Source: a bacterium (GTDB lineage: Bacteria > Patescibacteriota > Saccharimonadia > Saccharimonadales > Saccharimonadaceae). From it: 11,299 nucleotides of DNA. A program made the translations under genes and the position numbers. Below are positions 1 through 5,961 of the stretch, one piece after another; positions within the stretch are counted from its first letter, which is position 1, and every line of letters starts with the position of its first letter. Under the pieces are notes generated by a model. That model made no database searches. It was not told the DNA's origin and saw only the letters and a program-made list of their open reading frames with translations. The DNA is taken from contig JAUIDL010000019.1 in the NCBI GenBank assembly GCA_030428585.1, positions 1-11,299 on the forward strand. Reading direction: 5' to 3'.

Positions 1-67
1 CACCGATGGAGATGGCGCCGGAGACGACAACGAGGGTGACCCCACAGGAGGTAGTGGTTGGGACTAG
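1..67 (+). CDS. C-terminal tail of an upstream gene (partial)
   Basis: Reading from base 2, the frame gives about 21 residues rich in Asp and Gly (TDGDGAGDDNEG, then PTGGSGWD) and stops at TAG, 65-67. Such a low-complexity acidic Gly tail is common at the end of secreted or surface proteins, but too little is present to name the gene. The stop lies about 30 bp before a GC-rich palindrome that could end the transcript. The alternative is that this frame is not coding; the composition and the well-placed hairpin make a real gene end somewhat more likely. Confidence 0.5.
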   Translation, partial: TDGDGAGDDNEGDPTGGSGWD

Positions 68-96
68 TCCCCACCAGCCAACCCTGGGTCACTCAG

Positions 97-128
97 CGTG
101 GGCACGGCGGATATCCGCCGTGCCCACG
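97..128. terminator. Perfect 32-bp GC-rich palindrome, possible terminator hairpin
   Basis: The 16-bp arms meet with no spacer, centred on GGATATCC between bases 112 and 113, and every base pairs. As RNA it would fold into a very stable hairpin 30 bases after the upstream stop codon. A U-tract does not follow directly; only scattered T-rich bits occur at 145-154. It may therefore be a weak intrinsic terminator, an mRNA 3' end stabiliser, or a DNA-level site for a dimeric protein. Confidence 0.45.
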
Positions 129-196
129 TACGCAACTCATCACTCGTTTCGTTTGAGACGTGCGCTAATAATTGTAATGATCCGATTTGGAAACTG

Positions 197-225
197 TTAA
201 CAACCCGGCAACACGTTTTCATAAA
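197..225 (+). promoter_or_regulatory. Possible promoter of the surface-protein gene
   Basis: TTAACA (197-202, five of six to TTGACA) is followed after 17 bp by CATAAA (220-225, four of six to TATAAT). This would start transcription near 232 and give a leader of about 45 bases. Other A/T-rich hexamers lie close by (TAATAA around 226-231; TGTAAT at 173-178), so the exact promoter is uncertain. Confidence 0.35.
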
Positions 226-228
226 TAA

Positions 229-265
229 TAACGATCGATTCCCCTGCGAGATGAATCGATTATTA
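229..265 (+). promoter_or_regulatory. Leader hairpin directly before the Shine-Dalgarno sequence
   Basis: Bases 234-240 (ATCGATT) pair with 254-260 (AATCGAT) around a 13-base loop. A G-U pair (233/261) and, after one mismatch, three further A/T pairs extend the stem to 229/265. The stem ends where the AAGGAG ribosome site begins. It could protect the 5' end of an abundant message or tune access to the ribosome site. It is A/T-rich and modest, so chance is possible. Confidence 0.35.
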
Positions 266-270
266 AGGAG
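265..270 (+). promoter_or_regulatory. Shine-Dalgarno sequence AAGGAG
   Basis: AAGGAG lies 8 bases before the ATG at 279 and fixes that start. It is one of only two clear Shine-Dalgarno sequences in the window, the other being before the giant pilin gene at 9526. Confidence 0.85.
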
Positions 271-278
271 AAGAAACT

Positions 279-1829
279 ATGGGAAAGCTTCGCGCTCTCA
301 TTCGACGTTCTCCTAAGCGCTTTGTTGCTGTTGTTACTATGGTTGCTGTTGCAATCGTAGTACCTGCGACTCTGCTTGCTTGGGGCCCAGACCGTCAAAC
401 GTTTACTACAGCACATCCTGCTGACTACATTACGTTCAACTCTATTACCGACAACCCGGCACATGGTGACGAACGTAATTTCATGCAAGTTCGTGAAGCA
501 ACTGCTTCAAACACGACTTACGCCGACTCTATCAGCTTGAATGCTGGTAAAGAGTACGTGGTGTACATGTACTACCACAACAACGCCGCAGCCAACCTCA
601 ACCTGGTTGCCACTGGCACCTATGCTAAGACTGAAATCCCAGCTGTCGTACCAAATGGTAGCAACGGGACCAAAGCAGTTGGCTACATTGGCGCTTCAAA
701 CGCAAAACCTACCCAAGTCTGGGACGACATTAGCTTCAAGAACAACACTGGTGCTGACATTGCACTACGTTTTGTTCCTGGCTCTGCTACTATCCACAGC
801 CTTGGTAGCGTTAACGGCAAAACTATGGCCGACTCGATTGCAACCACCGGTGCACCCCTGGGCTACAATGCTCTTGATGGTAAGGTGCCTGGTTGTAACG
901 AATACGCTGGCTATGTCACCTTCCGTGTCAAAGCCGACCAACCAGACTTCACTGTCGCCAAGACCGTCCGAGTCGCTGGCACTAGTGGCTGGAACGAATC
1001 TGTCGCCGCTAAAGATGGCGATACTGTTGAATACCAGATTGCATACAAGAACACTGGAACAACAAAGCAAAACGATGTCATCGTACAAGACAAATTGCCA
1101 AACGGCATTGACTATGTACCTGGCTCAACCTACCTGTTGAACTCGACCTACCCTAACGGCGAAAAAATGAGCGACAAGCTTGTTAGTAGCACGGGTATGA
1201 ACATTGGTAACTATTCACCTGGCGCTGCCGGTTACCTGAAGTTTAGCGCGAAAGTAAATATTGATGACCTTGAGTGTGGCGAAAACACTCTCAAGAACGT
1301 CGCTTTTGTTTACACAGCTAACGGTAACAAGCACGATGGTGCAAATGTCACCACTAAGACCGAGTGTCCACCTGAGGTGAAGAAGATTAAGGTCTGTGAC
1401 CTAGAAACGAAGGAAATCGTTACTATCAACGAAGAAGACTTCGACAGTAGCAAGTATTCTAAGAACCTTGCTGACTGTGACGAAGTAGTCAAAAAGATCA
1501 AAGTTTGTGACCTCAAAACCAAGCAAATTGTCACTATCAACGAAGAAGACTTCGACAGTAGCAAGTATTCTAAGAACCTTGCTGACTGTGACGAAGTAGT
1601 CAAAAAGATCAAAGTTTGTGAGCTAAAGACGAAGGAAATCGTTACTATTAACGAAGCTGACTTCGACAGCAGCAAGTACTCAAAAGATCTGTCTGACTGT
1701 GACACCCCAGAAACACCACCAGAGCTACCAACAACCGGTATCGCTGAAAACGTTGTTGCCGTTATTGGCCTTGGCGCCCTGATTGCCAGCATTGCTTACT
1801 ACATTGCTAGCCGTCGTGCCCTTGTCTAA
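279..1829 (+). CDS. LPXTG-type cell-wall-anchored surface protein with DUF11-like domain and Cys-paired repeats
   Basis: A 516-residue secreted protein probably attached to the cell wall by a sortase. Residues 1-34 form a signal peptide: basic start (RALIRRSPKRF), then a hydrophobic core. Next comes a conserved-looking block (WGPDR, then ADYITFNSITDNPAHGDERN, about 35-67). Residues 40-220 look like extracellular beta-rich sequence. About 223-350 resemble a DUF11-type Ig-like domain (DGDTVEYQIAYKNTG, VQDKLPNGIDYVPGST). Three 37-residue repeats follow (368-475), each with two Cys 27 residues apart. The end is a sorting signal: LPTTG (483-487), a hydrophobic helix (491-510) and the tail SRRALV. 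The start is set by AAGGAG at 265-270. Codons such as GCT, GTT and ACT are favoured more than in neighbouring genes, which suggests strong expression. Family experience points to Saccharibacteria surface proteins. The ligand is unknown, and no sortase gene lies in the window. Confidence 0.85.
   Translation: MGKLRALIRRSPKRFVAVVTMVAVAIVVPATLLAWGPDRQTFTTAHPADYITFNSITDNPAHGDERNFMQVREATASNTTYADSISLNAGKEYVVYMYYHNNAAANLNLVATGTYAKTEIPAVVPNGSNGTKAVGYIGASNAKPTQVWDDISFKNNTGADIALRFVPGSATIHSLGSVNGKTMADSIATTGAPLGYNALDGKVPGCNEYAGYVTFRVKADQPDFTVAKTVRVAGTSGWNESVAAKDGDTVEYQIAYKNTGTTKQNDVIVQDKLPNGIDYVPGSTYLLNSTYPNGEKMSDKLVSSTGMNIGNYSPGAAGYLKFSAKVNIDDLECGENTLKNVAFVYTANGNKHDGANVTTKTECPPEVKKIKVCDLETKEIVTINEEDFDSSKYSKNLADCDEVVKKIKVCDLKTKQIVTINEEDFDSSKYSKNLADCDEVVKKIKVCELKTKEIVTINEADFDSSKYSKDLSDCDTPETPPELPTTGIAENVVAVIGLGALIASIAYYIASRRALV
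1380..1703 (+). repeat. Three in-frame tandem repeats of 111 bp (37 residues)
   Basis: Units start at 1380, 1491 and 1602; the third stops after 34 residues. The shared pattern is KKIKVC, then TK.IVTINE.DFDSSKYSK, then a second Cys. An 89-bp stretch (1422-1510) recurs without any change at 1533-1621. The third unit has more silent differences (for example AGC AGC AAG TAC in place of AGT AGC AAG TAT) and drifts in protein sequence (EADFD, KDLSDC). This points to a recent duplication involving units 1 and 2 and an older third unit. Confidence 0.95.
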
Positions 1830-1874
1830 TCCGAGTCTGACCGCTCCCCTCACATAACTGAAGCGATTCAGACC

Positions 1875-1909
1875 AAAGCACCCCCGTCTAAAAACGGGGG
1901 TGCTTTTTT
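1875..1909 (+). terminator. Rho-independent terminator of the surface-protein gene
   Basis: A 13-bp stem (1875-1887 with 1894-1906) with a C5/G5 core and a six-base loop ends in a run of six T (1904-1909). It lies 46 bases after the stop codon at 1829. The T-run directly precedes the -10 box of the next gene, so terminator and promoter are back to back. Confidence 0.92.
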
Positions 1910-1917
1910 GGTATAAT
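1909..1917 (+). promoter_or_regulatory. -10 box for the small membrane protein gene
   Basis: A perfect TATAAT (1912-1917), preceded by TTGG, ends nine bases before the ATG at 1927. Transcription should start near 1924, leaving a leader of about 0-3 bases. No Shine-Dalgarno sequence is possible, so translation would be leaderless. A clear -35 is not seen because the terminator stem occupies that position. Confidence 0.7.
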
Positions 1918-1926
1918 AAAAACAGT

Positions 1927-2151
1927 ATGGCGAACAAACCGAAAAAGAAGCGGAACAAACAATATACCGGCGTCGATGCTGCGATACAACGACCGACAGT
2001 GACGCGTATTTCCGCAGCCAATCGTTCAAAGGTCGGTCAATGGTGGCACGAACGAAAACAATTTTTGAAACCAATCCTGATTACGACCGCAATTGTCTTA
2101 GCTGTCGTGTGGCTGATTATCGAGCTTGTCCGTATCGCTAGCAACGCGTAG
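1927..2151 (+). CDS. Small basic one-pass membrane protein, unknown function
   Basis: A 74-residue protein. The N-terminal half is strongly basic and soluble (MANKPKKKRNKQYTGVDAA), with a middle part RPTVTRISAANRSKVGQWW. One transmembrane helix follows (about 49-68, PILITTAIVLAVVWLIIELV) with a very short tail. By the positive-inside rule the basic half would lie in the cytoplasm. I recall similar short proteins in Saccharibacteria genomes but know no function. The ATG at 1927 is preferred over an upstream in-frame ATG at 1900, because 1900 lies inside the terminator stem of the previous gene and before the -10 box. The last 54 bp overlap the 3' end of the kinase gene on the other strand. The role might be regulatory or structural at the membrane; this is open. 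Confidence 0.8.
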   Translation: MANKPKKKRNKQYTGVDAAIQRPTVTRISAANRSKVGQWWHERKQFLKPILITTAIVLAVVWLIIELVRIASNA

Positions 2152-4305
2152 CTTTGCGAGTGGCAGACGAAAACCAAACGTACTTCCCTTGCCTTCTTTG
2201 GACTCAAAAATCATTGATCCACCGTGGGCAACAACAACTTTCTTTGCCAAGAACAAGCCGACGCCAGTTCCATCTGGGCGTTGCTTGCGAGCATTACTCG
2301 CTCGGAAGAACTTCGTAAACAGTTCGTCCTGTTGGTCAGCTGGCACACCAATGCCTGAATCCTTGACGGTAAACTCGATGGTATCGTGAGTCTTTTTCAA
2401 GCTCACTTTAATTGATGAGTCTTCGCGTGAGTAATAAATCGCGTTGTCCGAAAAGTTCATCACCACCTGTTGAATCTTGTTCTCATCTAAATCAAGCAGC
2501 GGGAAATGAGCCGGTTTCTTATATTCAAATTTCAGACCACGGGCGGCGGCATTTGGTTCGAGGGCTTCGATTTCTTGTCCGACTAATTTCGCCAGGTTGA
2601 CTGGGTGTTTTTCCAAGGTAAACTTACCTGTCTGCAACCGAGACACGTTCAAAAAGTCACCAATCAAACGGACCATACGTTCGCTACTGACAAATGCCTC
2701 TCGAAGCAGGTGTTTTTGCTCAGGTGATATTTTTCCGGCATCACCCTCCATCAGCATGCTAATATATCCTTTAATACTAGTTAACGGCGTACGAAGTTGG
2801 TGACTGGCCATACTAATGAATTCATCCTTTGCCTCGTCGAGTCGTTGCAGCTGCGCGTTACTCGCCCGCAATTCTTTGGTTGCAGCATCGATGCGCTGTT
2901 CCAGGTTGGCGTTCAGGTCACGGACAGCTTGGACCGATAAAGCGTTTTGAATCGCAATTGTCAGCTCGTCAAGCACGGTTGTCATAACTCGAAGATCACG
3001 TTTAGTGTAACTCGCGACTCGATGGTCACCAAGGCACAACAAGCCTATAAACTTTTCACCTTGCATCAAAGCAAAGACAAGTTCAATCCGATGACTCGCG
3101 AGCATCCGGTGCATCGTCACCTTATTCTGTAATTGTGACGCTTGGATGACTCGTCTCTCTTGACCAAGAAAAGCCTCGATGTGTACGGCATCAGCGATTG
3201 GCAATTTCGCATGCTTCTCAGTTCCCGCAACAATCGGCTGACCACTCTTGCCGTGAAGCACGAAGAAGACTTGATCACTCTTGAACGTAGTCGACATGTA
3301 GCGAGAAATTTGACGAAGTAGATTTCGTAAATCGGTTGTTGAAACAATGATGCGGTTTAATTCCGCAAAGAACTCGTCACTAACATAGCTACCACGGTAA
3401 AAGATTCTGTTTGTGATTCGGTCAAAGAACTGTCGTACTGGCTGAAACACCAACGCCAATCCAAGAGCAAAGACAATGTTGATAACACTTTGCTCGGACG
3501 AACTATTATAGTCAAAGAAGAACGCTGAAATGGCATAGACCAATAGGCCATAAATCACCGCCAGCGTCGCAAGTGAGAGAATATACGCTGTGGCACGAAC
3601 GGCGTAAAAGCGCACATCGAGGAGTCGCCCGTGGAGAATACTCAGCCCCAAACCGACAACAAAAATAACGACGACTAAAACACCCCAGCCTACTAGTTCT
3701 TGACCACCGATCAGCAAAGGCACCAAGGCATTGATAATCAAACCGTACCCACCAGCGATGACGACTGTCGCCAACACCACATTCAATGCCGAACGCTCTA
3801 ACGTACGACGTTCACTCTTTGCCCGACGAACAACAACCTCTGTAATCAGAACTGCCAGTGAAAATAAAATACCAACGAGATAGACGTAATATCCTCCGCC
3901 CCGATCAAGCAATAGTTCATTACCATTACGAGAAACATCGGTAAAAACCTGAAATGTTAACACCGGGACCAACTGGATTGTCACTGCTAACAGCGACAGG
4001 TAGACTGGCAAGCTCCGATGTGAATCACGCCGAGTATGCGAGTGAAGGTTGCGAATAAAAATAAAACAACTCCCAATCGCCGCAGTCGGCCACAAAAAAA
4101 TCAAGGTGTTCCACAACATCAAATCGGTTGCTGCGTTATCAGCAATAAAGATTGAATTCTGCCAGAAAATCAGTGAGACAATTGTTGCAATTAACGACAA
4201 ACGCAACTTCATCGACACCGAACGTGACAACAATACAACCGACACCATCACCAATGCAACGATGTTCGTCAATATGAGCGGCAAGGCCGAGATAAACATA
4301 AGCAT
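2098..4305 (-). CDS. Membrane sensor histidine kinase (7TM sensor, GAF-like, HisKA, HATPase)
   Basis: A 735-residue kinase that should sense a signal at the membrane, phosphorylate itself and pass the phosphate to a response regulator. Residues 1-265 hold about eight hydrophobic helices, like the 7TM-type sensor of histidine kinases. A linker (RQFFDRITNRIFYRGSY, 291-307) and a GAF-like domain (about 310-455) follow, then a coiled coil (460-490). The H-box is SHQLRTPL with phospho-acceptor His502. The ATP domain has an N-box (NFSDNA, 617-622; N621), DSGIG (649-653), an F-box (LFTKFF, 662-667) and GTGVGL (679-684). All catalytic motifs are intact. The first ATG (4305) touches the -10-like TATACT directly, so the ATG at 4299 (a 733-residue product) is the more likely start. 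The acyltransferase-like gene lies just upstream on the same strand, and the CheY-like gene at 5588 is a plausible partner. Confidence 0.93.
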   Translation of the reverse strand: MLMFISALPLILTNIVALVMVSVVLLSRSVSMKLRLSLIATIVSLIFWQNSIFIADNAATDLMLWNTLIFLWPTAAIGSCFIFIRNLHSHTRRDSHRSLPVYLSLLAVTIQLVPVLTFQVFTDVSRNGNELLLDRGGGYYVYLVGILFSLAVLITEVVVRRAKSERRTLERSALNVVLATVVIAGGYGLIINALVPLLIGGQELVGWGVLVVVIFVVGLGLSILHGRLLDVRFYAVRATAYILSLATLAVIYGLLVYAISAFFFDYNSSSEQSVINIVFALGLALVFQPVRQFFDRITNRIFYRGSYVSDEFFAELNRIIVSTTDLRNLLRQISRYMSTTFKSDQVFFVLHGKSGQPIVAGTEKHAKLPIADAVHIEAFLGQERRVIQASQLQNKVTMHRMLASHRIELVFALMQGEKFIGLLCLGDHRVASYTKRDLRVMTTVLDELTIAIQNALSVQAVRDLNANLEQRIDAATKELRASNAQLQRLDEAKDEFISMASHQLRTPLTSIKGYISMLMEGDAGKISPEQKHLLREAFVSSERMVRLIGDFLNVSRLQTGKFTLEKHPVNLAKLVGQEIEALEPNAAARGLKFEYKKPAHFPLLDLDENKIQQVVMNFSDNAIYYSREDSSIKVSLKKTHDTIEFTVKDSGIGVPADQQDELFTKFFRASNARKQRPDGTGVGLFLAKKVVVAHGGSMIFESKEGKGSTFGFRLPLAKLRVASDTDKLDNQPHDS

Positions 4306-4311
4306 AGTATA
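4306..4311 (-). promoter_or_regulatory. -10 box TATACT for the histidine kinase gene
   Basis: Read on the minus strand, TATACT ends directly at the first ATG (4305) and six bases before a second in-frame ATG (4299). The usual 6-7 base distance from -10 to start of transcription puts the RNA 5' end at about the second ATG. This argues for a leaderless message starting at 4299. Only 19 bp separate the box from the stop codon of the upstream gene. Confidence 0.6.
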
Positions 4312-4330
4312 GCGTATGCGCTACGGTTTG

Positions 4331-5518
4331 CTAACTAGCTGTTGGAGGAACAGCATCTGCTGCAGCTGGAAGCGGAAGGTCACTTGCAGTAAGGCCGTCA
4401 GTCAAACGATTGTCTCGGATAGAACGATCGACTTCCAACCCAACTCCGAGGGCAACAAAACCACCTGCAACCGCATTAACGTACCAAGGATAATCTTGCC
4501 CATTCGCATAAAAGTACGCATATGGTGCAGCAAAACTCAGTGCGGTTCCCGCCGCGCCAACCATTCGTGTAGCTCGTTTTTTACCCTTGAAAAACAGTTC
4601 CATACTACTAACCTGTGTCACGGCTGTTCCAATATCGATTGCCGCAAATGCCGCTAAATTACCTTCAAACTCCTCAACTGCCGCAACAGGCAAAAAACGC
4701 AGCGCTGAATAACCGACAATGCCAGCATAAAAAGCTGTTTTCTTGTTGTGCCATGCTTTTGCAGCAAGGTTTTCAGGCGTCGTTTCGATGCCATTATTAT
4801 GTAGTTGCTTTACGAGCTTACGTGGCAAGTAGCGCTCGCTTACCCCTTGCATCACATGACTTAACTCGTCGAAATTTTCATCCGAGAATCGACCGGTTTC
4901 ACCCGCAACAATTGCTCGAACCGTATCAACCGGGTTCATCGCGATTGGCGTTGTTGGATCACCCATATACTGCCGAGGTTCACCAATTTGGGTATATGAG
5001 TCAGGCCCAAGTCGCATTTTCAAATAGGTTTCAATTTTTTTATCGACGTTCATTACCCACAGACGATGTCCTTGGTCGAGAGAACGTCGTAATCCAGTCG
5101 CATACGTCTGACGAGTCGCATCAAAGGCTTCTCGATGGGAAATGCCCTGTTCACGAGCAATCGCTGCTAACCCGGATAGTTCAACTGCTTGTTCTGGTCG
5201 TAATGCAGAGATACGGGTAACATTCGCAACATCAGCCACCGCACGTGCATCGACTGGAAATCTTCGAAGGGTTGGGAGGGACAATAACCCACCTTTCTTT
5301 TTATCCGTATGAATTAGCCGCATAGTTGTAGCCTTACCACCGAGCTCAACGACAATCGGCTCCGAGCGTTCAGACGAATCATCTCGATAAATTCCATCAC
5401 TATCTAATTGGTTAGGTTGAATAAAACCAGCGCGCAAATATCCTTCGGTATGAAGTTCTTGCGCTCGATGGGTATCGTCAGGGGTCGAATAGGGGAAATT
5501 TTCGCTGAAAGCAGTCAC
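4331..5518 (-). CDS. Putative LuxI/FeeM-like (GNAT-fold) acyltransferase fused to a membrane domain
   Basis: A 395-residue protein in two parts. Residues 20-200 recall autoinducer synthases and N-acyl amino acid synthases in the order of their parts: an early GYLRAGFI (26-33), an acidic segment LDSDGIYRDD (38-47), a strand ending in MRLI (66-69), LLSLPTLRRFPVD (78-90), VTRI (100-103, where LuxI has E-x-SR), then a helix and strand (LRRSLDQGHRLWVMNVDKK) and GEPRQYMGDPTTPI (179-192). The usual Glu before SR is replaced by Asn99. Residues 260-362 contain about four hydrophobic segments, so the protein is probably membrane-bound. A Pro/Ala-rich tail ends it. Start: a GTG at 5518 placed six bases after a -10-like TATGAT. 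It lies just upstream of the histidine kinase on the same strand and diverges from the response regulator. The acyltransferase reading is pattern recognition only; an unrelated membrane protein is possible. Confidence 0.45.
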   Translation of the reverse strand: MTAFSENFPYSTPDDTHRAQELHTEGYLRAGFIQPNQLDSDGIYRDDSSERSEPIVVELGGKATTMRLIHTDKKKGGLLSLPTLRRFPVDARAVADVANVTRISALRPEQAVELSGLAAIAREQGISHREAFDATRQTYATGLRRSLDQGHRLWVMNVDKKIETYLKMRLGPDSYTQIGEPRQYMGDPTTPIAMNPVDTVRAIVAGETGRFSDENFDELSHVMQGVSERYLPRKLVKQLHNNGIETTPENLAAKAWHNKKTAFYAGIVGYSALRFLPVAAVEEFEGNLAAFAAIDIGTAVTQVSSMELFFKGKKRATRMVGAAGTALSFAAPYAYFYANGQDYPWYVNAVAGGFVALGVGLEVDRSIRDNRLTDGLTASDLPLPAAADAVPPTAS

Positions 5519-5524
5519 GTACTT

Positions 5525-5530
5525 ATCATA
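5525..5530 (-). promoter_or_regulatory. -10 box TATGAT for the acyltransferase-like gene
   Basis: On the minus strand TATGAT (five of six to consensus) is followed by a six-base spacer and then GTG (5518-5516). Transcription would start at or next to the GTG, so the message would be leaderless. There is no Shine-Dalgarno sequence between box and start. This placement supports the GTG start. Confidence 0.6.
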
Positions 5531-5568
5531 TACTGATTAGAGTAATACACAAGCATAGCCGTAAAGCG

Positions 5569-5577
5569 TGCTATACT
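5569..5577 (+). promoter_or_regulatory. Extended -10 promoter of the response regulator gene
   Basis: TGCTATACT is an extended -10 (TG, one base, TATACT at 5572-5577). The spacer to the ATG at 5588 is 10 bases, giving a leader of about 3 bases without a Shine-Dalgarno sequence. It shares the 69-bp divergent intergenic region with the promoter of the acyltransferase-like gene. Confidence 0.6.
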
Positions 5578-5587
5578 ACAATTAATT

Positions 5588-5959
5588 ATGACCAAAATCG
5601 CCATCATCGAAGACGACCCAGTAATTAGCCAGATGTACCGCATGAAGTTCGAGACTGACGGCTTCGACGTGCAGCTCGCGAACAACGGTGAACGCGGCGT
5701 TGAACTCGTCGAACACTTCTCGCCTGACCTGATTTTGTTAGACCTACAAATGCCAGAAATGGACGGGGCGACGGCGCTGGGTATTATTCGAAAGAACGCT
5801 TGGGGCAAAGACACCCCTGTCATTATCTTGACCAACTTGGGTGAAGAAGAAGCACCGAAAGAGATCCGTGCTCTGGGTATTCACAGTTACATTGTCAAAG
5901 CTGAGTTAACGCCACGCCAAGTTGTTCAGCGTGTCAAAAGCGCCCTCGGCGAGAAATAA
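5588..5959 (+). CDS. Single-domain CheY-like response regulator
   Basis: A 123-residue receiver domain with no output domain. The acidic pocket is E8-D9-D10, the phospho-acceptor is D52 (LLDLQMPEMDG), the switch Thr is T82 (ILTN) and the conserved Lys is K104 (YIVKAE). All key residues are present, so it should be phosphorylated by a histidine kinase. With no DNA-binding part it would act by binding another protein, or serve as a phosphate relay or sink. The kinase at 4305-2098 is the only one in the window and a natural partner, although the two are divergently transcribed and separated by one gene. It ends two bases before the 3' end of the convergent folD gene, with no hairpin between them. 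Confidence 0.95.
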   Translation: MTKIAIIEDDPVISQMYRMKFETDGFDVQLANNGERGVELVEHFSPDLILLDLQMPEMDGATALGIIRKNAWGKDTPVIILTNLGEEEAPKEIRALGIHSYIVKAELTPRQVVQRVKSALGEK

Positions 5960-5961
5960 TC

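Noticed and set aside
541..1140. A 199-codon open frame inside the surface-protein gene in another frame
   Set aside because: It is Thr/Leu/Ser-rich low-complexity translation with no domain. The main frame has signal peptide, domains, repeats and a sorting signal.
1422..1621. Possible CRISPR-like or mobile repeat because of the exact 89-bp duplication
   Set aside because: The repeat is in frame, inside a coding region, with a 111-bp period and no spacers; it is a protein repeat.
1310..1792. A 160-codon minus-strand frame across the repeats
   Set aside because: Its apparent repeats only mirror the 111-bp repeats of the real gene on the plus strand, and it has no start signal or independent features.
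4615..5220. A 201-codon plus-strand frame opposite the acyltransferase-like gene
   Set aside because: There is no recognisable domain and the composition is rich in Gln, His and Arg, as expected of antisense reading. The minus-strand frame is longer and has a placed promoter.
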